A stretch of DNA of 6,556 nucleotides from Akkermansiaceae bacterium UBA985 (GTDB taxonomy: Bacteria > Verrucomicrobiota > Verrucomicrobiia > Verrucomicrobiales > Akkermansiaceae). The notes below the pieces were generated by a model, which was given only the letters and a program-made list of their open reading frames with translations, was not told where the DNA came from and did no database searches. A program made the translations under genes and the position numbers. Shown in pieces: positions 1 through 5,803 of the stretch; the stretch's first letter is position 1, and each line of letters opens with the position of its first letter. The stretch lies in the NCBI GenBank assembly GCA_002292185.1, contig DBBL01000076.1, positions 1-6,556 on the forward strand. Direction: 5' to 3'.

Positions 1-399
1 CTCACTGAGGCCCTGACACGACTGATGGCATCTGAGGCTATCACTGCAAGTGAATCATTAGAGCTCTCAAGGTCCATTACCCACGCAGGACGACACAAAA
101 ACCTAGAGACTCTATTAGCAATTCCTCCCTATCCCGAGGATGTTAATATTACTACCAAGCCAGCTAGAGATTTCTTTGTGAATACCCGCACTGATCTGCT
201 GGTGACCAAGGGCGAGATTGATCGCTTGGATTATCGTAAAAGCAAAAACAGGAATATTTTCCTCGCTGAACACAAGTACTGGCTGGGTGTTGAATCAAAA
301 ACAACGCACGCCTGCTTACTGGTATTGGCGGGTTGTATTGCGCTGTGCCTAGGCCTAACAGCTTTCTTTCTTCAGCTGCGCAGCCAGAGAGTCCGCTAG
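1..399 (+). CDS. 3' end of an unrecognised gene; C-terminal membrane anchor
   Basis: I do not recognise the family. The frame is open from base 1, so the gene probably enters from beyond the left edge. An ATG at 25 could be a start, but the only purine-rich stretch before it (gagg at 7-10) is 14 bases away, too far for a convincing ribosome-binding site. Counted from that ATG there are 124 residues. The first ~90 are mostly polar and charged, with an IPPYP turn near 33-37 and a basic, aromatic stretch near 67-86. One hydrophobic helix follows at about 96-117, then a short basic tail (RSQRVR) and a TAG stop. This suggests a cytosolic or periplasmic domain tethered by a C-terminal helix. It converges with the TonB operon and shares no visible functional link with it. 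That it is a real coding end is fairly likely; its role is unknown. Confidence 0.55.
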   Translation, partial: LTEALTRLMASEAITASESLELSRSITHAGRHKNLETLLAIPPYPEDVNITTKPARDFFVNTRTDLLVTKGEIDRLDYRKSKNRNIFLAEHKYWLGVESKTTHACLLVLAGCIALCLGLTAFFLQLRSQRVR

Positions 400-460
400 G
401 TAACAGCTAAACAAGAAGCGGGGTAACGACAGGGAAAGCAGCCGCCGTAACAATCGTTCG
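400..460. other. convergent intergenic gap, no clear terminator
   Basis: This 61-bp gap separates the stop of the rightward gene from the TAA of the leftward TPR gene. It contains gtaacga (423-429), which can pair with tcgttac (458-464), and alternatively gtaac (447-451) with gttac (460-464). These are short stems, and no T-run follows on either strand, so a bidirectional intrinsic terminator is not supported even though a convergent junction is where one would be expected. Confidence 0.4.
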
Positions 461-1822
461 TTACTCACTTGCAACGGCAAGATTCTGAATGGCCTCTCGA
501 TACGTGAGAAGCTCATCGCTAGGCTGAATCTTTAATGCTTTATCAAGATGATCAATGGCCTTGTCGTAACGCCTTGTGCTGACACACACTTTCGCCAACT
601 CAAGGTTTGCACTGTATTCATGACCCTGCACACGCACTGCTTGCTCAAGCAACATCACCGCCTCTTGATGCCTTTGCTCTTTGGCACGATAGCGAGCCAA
701 CAAAATAAGTGAGTTAGCACTTAGAGGGTCCCGCTTGATAATTGACTCAAGAACTTTTGCTCCACGCTCAGGATGATCCTCTGACTCAATATCAATAAAG
801 GCCAAGAGATACTCACGCTTCTGTTCGAGTTTGTCATCACTGGCATCAGGATAGGCTTTCTGCATCGCGGTTGCGAAGTCCCGTGCAAGTGACCAATCTC
901 GAGTGATGGAGGCAAACTCAAGTAAATTGATAACAGAGCCATAGGCTGCTTTTTGCTCCATCTCCAGCGCCGCCATCATCACCGGACGCGCCAGGTGACT
1001 ACTGCCCGAACGCAAGTGAAGATTAGCTAATAAAAGGTGGTTTTCGGCATCAAGTTTGCCAAGGCGACGAACGAGATCCAAATTAGTAATCGTTTCATCG
1101 GGCCGATTCATCGCCAGATAAACGGAAGCCTGAAGAAGATAGTAAGATGTCTCTGCAGGCCTCGCTTCAATTACCTCATTGAGTAATGACAAAGCTTCTT
1201 CATGACGCTTGAGCTGCTCCAAACACTGAGCCGTCCCCGCCTTCCAATCAACCGCTTGAGGCTGCGTCAACTGAGCTAGCTGAAAGGCTTGTAAAGCTGA
1301 GGCGTATTGCCCCGCTTGCATTCTTCCAAAAGCAAGTTGGCCAAAGGTGGCTGCATCATGATCACCAAGACGAATAGATTCTTCGAGTGCTGGAAGTGCT
1401 TTGTCCCAGCTACTCTGGCGCACATAGACAAAGCCAAGATTGCGATGCGCACGTCGGAAGCTAGGGAATAACTTCAAAGCCTGCAGATAAGATTGCTCGG
1501 CAGATTCTAACTCACCCAATTCAAATTGAATATTTCCTGCATTGAAAGCAATCGCAGCAGATGATTTAGCCAGTTCATTACCCGTCAGCATTGCCAACGC
1601 ATCCTCCCTTTTTCCCTCTGCCATCAGCGGCTGAATCGAGACCAACAAACTGCGCTGCTCGCTTGTCACCGATGGCTCAATGCGTGCATTAATGCGGTAG
1701 GAACCATTAAAGGATTTGAGAAAAGCCTCATCCTGCCAGTAGTCCTTACTCAAAGCTAGGGGCTCTGCAGCACTAAGGCTTATGCAGCTTAATAAAAAAC
1801 AACTGATCACTGAATAATTCAT
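461..1822 (-). CDS. exported TPR-repeat protein of a TonB2-type operon
   Basis: This is a 453-residue protein with an N-terminal Sec signal (hydrophobic residues about 4-17, likely cleavage after SAA at 19), so it should be periplasmic. From about residue 55 it is almost entirely helical tetratricopeptide repeats. Clear units lie near 88-121, 122-155, 190-222 and 224-256, and at the C-terminus near 367-399 and 401-434. They show the usual A/G-x-x-x, A-x-x-x-Y/F-x-x-A-L and P-at-end pattern. A less regular central stretch (about 290-350) probably holds degenerate repeats. It is the last gene of the operon; its ATG overlaps the tonB TGA as ATGA, which implies translational coupling. TPR genes occupy the same position downstream of tonB2 in Vibrio-type clusters. 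A scaffold or assembly role for the TonB complex is my inference; no catalytic residues are visible. Confidence 0.88.
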   Translation of the reverse strand: MNYSVISCFLLSCISLSAAEPLALSKDYWQDEAFLKSFNGSYRINARIEPSVTSEQRSLLVSIQPLMAEGKREDALAMLTGNELAKSSAAIAFNAGNIQFELGELESAEQSYLQALKLFPSFRRAHRNLGFVYVRQSSWDKALPALEESIRLGDHDAATFGQLAFGRMQAGQYASALQAFQLAQLTQPQAVDWKAGTAQCLEQLKRHEEALSLLNEVIEARPAETSYYLLQASVYLAMNRPDETITNLDLVRRLGKLDAENHLLLANLHLRSGSSHLARPVMMAALEMEQKAAYGSVINLLEFASITRDWSLARDFATAMQKAYPDASDDKLEQKREYLLAFIDIESEDHPERGAKVLESIIKRDPLSANSLILLARYRAKEQRHQEAVMLLEQAVRVQGHEYSANLELAKVCVSTRRYDKAIDHLDKALKIQPSDELLTYREAIQNLAVASE

Positions 1823-2523
1823 TTCTTGATAGTAATGGGCCAGGTCATGATCGCCTTAACGGCTTTGCCTTGGCGGGTTGGTGGAGTAAATCGTGAGCCA
1901 CTGGCAATGCGTTGCGCTAATGGGATGAGCTCGTCATGGGTGGAAGAGACCACAGAAATAAACTCACTGCGGCCCGTTGCTAGGATGGCAACACGAACAA
2001 CAACACGTCCACTACTAGCATCTTTAATGCTCCGCGGGAAAACCACCGACGGATTACGAAGCAAGCGTGGTTGTTGGTCTAGCTCTCCGAGCGAATACTC
2101 GGATTTTGTTTTTGGCAAAGACAAGCTCACTGGCGCCTGTTGCGATGATTCTACTGCCGGCTTGGCAACCTTAGGACGGGCAACTTCTACAAGCTCTAGT
2201 AAAGGTGAAGGCGGCTGATCGGTGAAAAATGTATCTATACTGAGTCGCGGATCGACTCTCTGCGTACTGACTAGCAGTGCCGGCTGACTCATGTCTAAAG
2301 CAGGGCGCAAATCCACCAAGGCTGGCGGCGGAGGTGGAGGCATATCCTCTGGGACAAGCTGCTCTTCGGGAGCTGATGGAGGCTCGGGCAGTGAGACGGT
2401 TTCTATTTCACGGATTTCGAACTCGTGATCAACAGGCGTCAACACCATCAGCCTGGTAGCCACAAGCACTGCCAGCAATACAGCCGTTACAGCAATGCCG
2501 AGGATGATGGATTTAAGAGTCAT
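1819..2523 (-). CDS. tonB: TonB energy-transducing protein (TonB2-like)
   Basis: This 234-residue protein is anchored in the inner membrane by one uncleaved N-terminal helix (about 5-27). It has a proline-rich periplasmic linker (about 46-69, with six consecutive prolines at 62-67) and a second, looser Pro/Lys/Val stretch near 104-138. The C-terminal TonB domain covers about 145-234. It contains the L-x-x-x-P-x-x-x-x-P entry (PSVVFPRS, where many family members have YP), a GRVVVRVAI beta strand, and the closing RFTPPTRQGKAV...WPI segment typical of the family. It transmits the proton-motive force from ExbB/ExbD to outer-membrane receptors. The membrane helix has no histidine corresponding to His20 of E. 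coli TonB. The gene starts 27 bp after exbD, with a GGAG at 2536-2539, 12 bases before the ATG (a long spacing), and overlaps the TPR gene by 4 bp. Confidence 0.93.
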   Translation of the reverse strand: MTLKSIILGIAVTAVLLAVLVATRLMVLTPVDHEFEIREIETVSLPEPPSAPEEQLVPEDMPPPPPPALVDLRPALDMSQPALLVSTQRVDPRLSIDTFFTDQPPSPLLELVEVARPKVAKPAVESSQQAPVSLSLPKTKSEYSLGELDQQPRLLRNPSVVFPRSIKDASSGRVVVRVAILATGRSEFISVVSSTHDELIPLAQRIASGSRFTPPTRQGKAVKAIMTWPITIKK

Positions 2524-2535
2524 GGGTGCGTATTT

Positions 2536-2539
2536 CTCC
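2536..2539 (-). promoter_or_regulatory. probable ribosome-binding site of tonB
   Basis: The minus strand reads GGAG here, within ACGGAGAAA, 12 bases before the tonB ATG. It is the only Shine-Dalgarno-like sequence in the 27-bp exbD-tonB gap and supports the chosen start, though the spacing is longer than the usual 5-9 bases. Confidence 0.5.
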
Positions 2540-2550
2540 GTTCTGACGAT

Positions 2551-2958
2551 TTATTGGGAGGTCGCTAGATTGACCGATTGAGCGCCGGCAAGTTTTGCCG
2601 CATCGATAACTTTGACAATGGTGCCGTGATTGGCAGCAGCATCACCCTGAATGATCACTGGAGTAGTCCCATCATTTTCCAGCATCGCCGCTACCACACT
2701 GCGCACACCGTCAACACCAATGCTACGGCCACCCTGATAGACTTGTCCACTGGCCGTCACGGCCAAAAGGATCGCTTGTTTTTCAAGACTCTCGGCCGAA
2801 GCGGCTCGGGGCTTGTTTACATCCACTCCGGTTTCTTCGATGAAAACAGTCGTGACGATAAAGAAAATAAGCAGGATAAATACCACGTCAATCAGCGGTG
2901 AGATATTGATCTCAGAGCTGGCATTTTCATTGCCGGTAAAATGTCTGAAGCGGCGCAT
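2551..2958 (-). CDS. exbD: ExbD/TolR-family proton-channel subunit
   Basis: This 135-residue protein is the usual length for ExbD. A short basic cytoplasmic N-terminus (MRRFRHF) leads into the family signature INISPLIDVVFILLIFF at about 17-33. By eye, Asp24 of this motif corresponds to the essential protonatable Asp25 in the membrane helix of E. coli ExbD. The single helix runs about 22-44. The periplasmic domain follows, with a conserved-looking VIIQGDAAANHGTIVKVIDAAKLAGA stretch (about 101-126; family members typically have I-x-(A/G)-D-x-x-(V/A)-x-(Y/H)-x-x-(V/I)). Together with the ExbB pentamer it forms the proton-driven motor for TonB. The start lies 3 bp after the exbB stop with no Shine-Dalgarno sequence, so translation is probably coupled to exbB. 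Confidence 0.95.
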   Translation of the reverse strand: MRRFRHFTGNENASSEINISPLIDVVFILLIFFIVTTVFIEETGVDVNKPRAASAESLEKQAILLAVTASGQVYQGGRSIGVDGVRSVVAAMLENDGTTPVIIQGDAAANHGTIVKVIDAAKLAGAQSVNLATSQ

Positions 2959-2961
2959 GGT

Positions 2962-3489
2962 TTAAGCTGTAGGCGTTGAAAAATGATGATCTGCCACTAT
3001 TACCTCGTGCAGTTTTTGCTGCAGCATTGTCTGGGCGGTTTCGGTTTGGCTACGCAACATCGCGAGCAGAAAAGCAGCAGGAATAGCGAGCAGAAGCCCC
3101 GCCTGTGTTGTAATTAATGCCTCCGAGATACCCATGGATATTTTATCAATGGGCGTCGCCGCACTGCTCGCCGCCAAGCCCGAAAAAGTAACCAACATGC
3201 CAGACACGGTGCCCAACAAACCAGTGAGCGGAGCTGCTCCCGCAAGAACTCCAATAAAGGGAATGCGCCGTTCAACCCACGCAAGTCGATCGAGCTCAAA
3301 GGCCGCAAATTGACGCGAAGTCTGGCGTTTATCTCCCCCGACAACATGATAATCAGCAAGCTCAGATTTCACTTTCCGTAAACCAAGCCAGGTAGAAGCA
3401 AGAATCGTATAGAGGCCAATGCCAAGGATAATGAGGGCCCAGAGAATGGGGCCACCTTGATTGAGAACTTGCTGGAATTCGCTAAACAC
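2962..3489 (-). CDS. exbB: ExbB/TolQ/MotA-family proton-channel subunit (short ExbB)
   Basis: This compact ExbB has 175 residues, shorter than E. coli ExbB (244), as is usual for ExbB2 of TtpC-type clusters. Membrane helices lie at about 12-37, 76-101 and 120-146. The channel-lining helices keep the family signatures APLTGLLGTVSGM (86-98) and GISEALITTQAGLLLAIPA (120-138). By eye, Thr94, Glu123 and Thr128 match the functionally important Thr148, Glu176 and Thr181 of E. coli ExbB, so the channel looks intact. The large cytoplasmic loop of classical ExbB is reduced to about residues 38-75. It should form the pentameric stator around ExbD. The start is GTG, 11 bp after the ttpC stop, with no Shine-Dalgarno sequence; no later in-frame start would keep the first helix. 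Confidence 0.94.
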   Translation of the reverse strand: MFSEFQQVLNQGGPILWALIILGIGLYTILASTWLGLRKVKSELADYHVVGGDKRQTSRQFAAFELDRLAWVERRIPFIGVLAGAAPLTGLLGTVSGMLVTFSGLAASSAATPIDKISMGISEALITTQAGLLLAIPAAFLLAMLRSQTETAQTMLQQKLHEVIVADHHFSTPTA

Positions 3490-3500
3490 GATGGGCTAAC

Positions 3501-4859
3501 TTAGGTTTGTTGGTCCTTGTTGCGCAGACCGTTGACAAAGGTCAGGCCAAGCTTTTCCGTATTTTGAAAAATGCCTTGGCAGCGGCGCGAAAGTAACGCG
3601 TGGATAATAAGAGCTGGAATCGCAACGATGAGTCCAAATAAGGTAGTCACCAAAGCCTCGGAAATACCTCCGGCAAGCGGCTTGGCATCACCCGTCCCTG
3701 AGATCGTGATCACATTAAAGGTGCGGATCATACCGGAAACCGTTCCAAGTAGTCCCAGTAGTGGTGCGGTAGCAGCGGTGATCGCAATAAACGGCAGCCA
3801 GCTTTGGAGTTTGTTTTGAACACCGATGAGTTGTTCGTAGAGGACTTCCTCGACCACATCTGGGCCGGCTTTGACATACGTTAAGCAGCGCTGCATGACG
3901 GCGGCAACCGGATGGGATGCTCTTTGTGCTAGGCTAGCTGCTTTTTGCTCATCACCCTCACGAACAGCGGCAAGAATACCCGCAATCCATTCTGATTGTG
4001 GGGTGAAAATTCGGATAATCTGGATAAATTTAACCACCCCGCAGAGGGTCGAAAAAAGAGCAATCCCGAGGATCGGCCAAATCCAAAATCCTCCCTTACG
4101 GAAGATATCGAGCTTATCGTTTTCAAGTGTAGCGAGAGCAAGTGCCTTGCCACCGGTCACATCAATATCAAGTTCAGCTGAGCCGCCGGCAACAAGCGTC
4201 TTGATGGCTCCGCGTGAGCCGGGAAGCACCCTAGGACTCCTTAACCCCCTCTCTCTGACCACAGCGCCTGCAAGGGTATCGTCATCTGCAATAAACCAAG
4301 CCACCGGCCCGGCGAAGGCAAAGCTACCTTGTTTAAGCTCTCCGTCCGGAGCTACTGCCTCCCCCTTTACCACATATCCACCCATGAGCTGTTCGAGCCG
4401 ATCAATGCCGGTCTCAATTACAGCAAGACGAGATTGAAGCGTCTCAGCTGGCAGGCTCCCTTGCTCACGCAAAGCTTCAAGAGCAGCGCCATGAAGCACC
4501 CGCTCACTGGGCAAAAGAAAGATTTCAAGTTTCAGACCATAGTCACGAATCTGACCGGTGATGTATTCATGATCCTGCTGATAAAGGTATTGTTTTTTCT
4601 CCAAGCCCTTAAGCAATTCATCACGATCTGATTTGGCCATGCGCGCAATTCTGACCTTGCGCCGCTTCTCAACAAGATCGCTACGCGTTGTCTGAAAAGC
4701 TTGGCCCAGAGCTGGCTTTTCGGCCGCTATCAGTTCGCGCTGCTTGGTGAGGCGACTTATTGATCCATCCAGGTCCCGCTGAATGGATTCAAGATCCTGA
4801 GCCATCGAAGACAATAGCGTGCCCAACAAGATGACCCATATAGTTACAATCATTTTCAT
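3501..4859 (-). CDS. ttpC: TtpC-like protein: periplasmic coiled coil fused to MotA/TolQ/ExbB domain
   Basis: This 452-residue protein has two parts. A signal peptide (cleavage probably after SMA, residue 20) leads to a heptad-rich, Glu/Lys/Arg-rich coiled coil at about 22-110, then a mixed domain to about 255 that should be periplasmic. The C-terminal third is a MotA/TolQ/ExbB proton-channel domain with helices at about 258-283, 353-378 and 400-424. It carries APLLGLLGTVSGMIRTF (365-381) and GGISEALVTTLFGLIVAIPA (397-416). By eye, Thr373, Glu401 and Thr406 correspond to E. coli ExbB Thr148, Glu176 and Thr181. This layout matches TtpC, the extra component needed by Vibrio TonB2 systems. It starts 3 bp after the DUF3450 gene, behind a good GGAG. 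Whether it conducts protons or mainly bridges ExbB/ExbD/TonB to periplasmic partners cannot be told from sequence. Confidence 0.9.
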   Translation of the reverse strand: MKMIVTIWVILLGTLLSSMAQDLESIQRDLDGSISRLTKQRELIAAEKPALGQAFQTTRSDLVEKRRKVRIARMAKSDRDELLKGLEKKQYLYQQDHEYITGQIRDYGLKLEIFLLPSERVLHGAALEALREQGSLPAETLQSRLAVIETGIDRLEQLMGGYVVKGEAVAPDGELKQGSFAFAGPVAWFIADDDTLAGAVVRERGLRSPRVLPGSRGAIKTLVAGGSAELDIDVTGGKALALATLENDKLDIFRKGGFWIWPILGIALFSTLCGVVKFIQIIRIFTPQSEWIAGILAAVREGDEQKAASLAQRASHPVAAVMQRCLTYVKAGPDVVEEVLYEQLIGVQNKLQSWLPFIAITAATAPLLGLLGTVSGMIRTFNVITISGTGDAKPLAGGISEALVTTLFGLIVAIPALIIHALLSRRCQGIFQNTEKLGLTFVNGLRNKDQQT

Positions 4860-4862
4860 CGT

Positions 4863-5699
4863 TTATTCTCCGGCCTCCCCTGTTTGCAGTTGAACCGGCA
4901 GCTCTACAAGCTGTGGCTGCGCCGATTTTTTATGCACGGCGATCGTCCTGCGCACTTGATCCGCAATGCCTCCATCTTCGGTCCATAACCAGCCGCCTGC
5001 TGCAGCTGTGGCGGCTGTGTCAGCTGTCGCAGCTGTTGCTGCTGGCACACCCGTGCCCGCCAGAGGGCCAACATCGGCGGCATAGTAGGCACGGCAGAGG
5101 CCAAGGTAGAGCACGCTGACGGTGATCTTTTTCCCATTGGCAAGGGTGCGTGTTTCTTCGGCAAGTGTTAGTGTCCGGTTAAAGCTCCCTGCTGCATTTA
5201 AAATGGCAATGATCGACTTAAGCACATCTCGGGGTTTATCAAGAGCCTGCGGCGAACGGATCAAATCAATGTCAGAACCTAACTCCTCAACCAAAGGCGC
5301 GGGGAAACGCCCAACCAACTTTTGCATACGAGGAACAAGGCTTGCCATTGAAGAACGCAGTATCTGCTTAGCCTCGCGGTATTGAGCGAGGCCACTTTCT
5401 AATTTTTCTTTATTCTCATCAATGAGATCGGCCGAGCTTCCTGCTAAGTTTAACTCCTCGTTGAGCAACTTGAGCTCTTGTTGATAGATCTCAAGCAGGT
5501 CCTGCATTTGCTGTTTTTCAACCTGCCAAGTTGTTTTTTCTTCGCTAATGATGCGCTCCGTTTGAACCCACTGGCGGATCAACTCGCGAGAGTTCGAAGG
5601 ATTCACCTCCTGCTCAGCCTTATTGTTCTGTTCCTGAGCATGACATGTGATCACTGCAAGTAGTGTCATCCCTATCGTGGAACTGTAAAATCGTATCAT
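4863..5699 (-). CDS. DUF3450-type exported coiled-coil protein, first gene of the TonB operon
   Basis: This 278-residue protein has a Sec signal peptide (basic residue at 3, hydrophobic core to about 18, likely cleavage after CHA at 21), so it should be periplasmic. Residues about 36-110 form a long charged coiled coil containing WQVEKQQMQDLLEIYQQEL. A second domain follows, with RMQKLVGRFPAPL (124-136), NRTLTLAEETRTLANGK (174-190) and VLYLGLCRAYYA (196-207). This organisation and its place directly upstream of ttpC fit the DUF3450 family of TonB2-type clusters. Its biochemical role is not established; contact with the TtpC coiled coil is my inference. An Ala/Thr-rich insert at 221-235 is encoded by a 9-bp tandem repeat. 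The chosen ATG has no Shine-Dalgarno sequence; an in-frame ATG at residue 11 would spoil the signal peptide. A pentanucleotide repeat lies directly upstream. Confidence 0.85.
   Translation of the reverse strand: MIRFYSSTIGMTLLAVITCHAQEQNNKAEQEVNPSNSRELIRQWVQTERIISEEKTTWQVEKQQMQDLLEIYQQELKLLNEELNLAGSSADLIDENKEKLESGLAQYREAKQILRSSMASLVPRMQKLVGRFPAPLVEELGSDIDLIRSPQALDKPRDVLKSIIAILNAAGSFNRTLTLAEETRTLANGKKITVSVLYLGLCRAYYAADVGPLAGTGVPAATAATADTAATAAAGGWLWTEDGGIADQVRRTIAVHKKSAQPQLVELPVQLQTGEAGE
4868..4871 (-). promoter_or_regulatory. ribosome-binding site of the ttpC-like gene
   Basis: The minus strand reads GGAG, 8 bases before the ATG at 4859, inside the last codons of the DUF3450 gene. It is the best-placed Shine-Dalgarno sequence in the window and favours the first ATG over the second one two codons later. 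Confidence 0.65.
5001..5046 (-). repeat. 9-bp tandem repeat coding for (A/D)-T-A units in the DUF3450 gene
   Basis: About five imperfect 9-bp units occur in phase with the reading frame. On the plus strand they are gcagctgtg, gcggctgtg, tcagctgtc, gcagctgtt and the diverged gctgctggc (5002-5046). On the coding strand they give ATA, ATA, DTA, ATA and then AAG (residues 221-235). The unit length is a multiple of three, so copy-number changes would lengthen or shorten the protein without a frameshift. Confidence 0.75.
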
Positions 5700-5803
5700 G
5701 TTATGATATGGTGTGGTATGGTATGGTATGATGTAGCTGACTTATCGTCTTCAGCAAGTATTCAAGTCGATTGAGCCGGCATTATCGCTCACTGAGAATA
5801 AGC
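5700..5803. other. gap between receptor gene and TonB operon
   Basis: This 104-bp gap is the only spacer large enough to hold a promoter for the six-gene operon. Apart from the pentanucleotide array I see no clear -35/-10 pair and no convincing Fur box. One weak hairpin (tgagc at 5772-5776 with gctca at 5787-5791, loop of 10) has no T-run after it. Read-through from the receptor gene is therefore as plausible as an internal promoter. Confidence 0.4.
5702..5736. repeat. imperfect pentanucleotide tandem repeat before the DUF3450 start
   Basis: Seven 5-bp units read on the plus strand as tatga, tatgg, tgtgg, tatgg, tatgg, tatga and tgtag. The array ends two bases before the codon after which ATG begins (start codon at 5699-5697), filling the place where a ribosome-binding site would sit. 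In the DUF3450 frame it is open until a stop at 5742-5744 but contains no upstream start codon, so I regard it as untranslated. Confidence 0.75.

Noticed and set aside
1780..1822. Lipobox (LLSC) in the TPR protein signal peptide
   Set aside because: The cysteine at residue 13 would leave a signal of only 12 residues with no basic n-region; cleavage after SAA at 19 is more convincing.
1826..2218. Open frame on the plus strand opposite tonB
   Set aside because: It is antisense to the conserved TonB domain and its product has no recognisable features.
3871..4437. Long open frame on the plus strand opposite the ttpC-like gene
   Set aside because: It lies wholly antisense to a well-supported gene, its product is a low-complexity Ser/Ala/Pro/Arg sequence with no domain, and it reflects the codon bias of the opposite strand.
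5772..5791. Hairpin (tgagc/gctca) as a terminator of the receptor gene
   Set aside because: The stem is 5 bp with a 10-base loop and has no following T-run in the direction of transcription.
5740..5803. Possible Fur box or iron-responsive operator upstream of the TonB operon
   Set aside because: Only isolated attatc/gataat fragments are present; no 19-bp inverted repeat resembling a Fur site can be seen on either strand.
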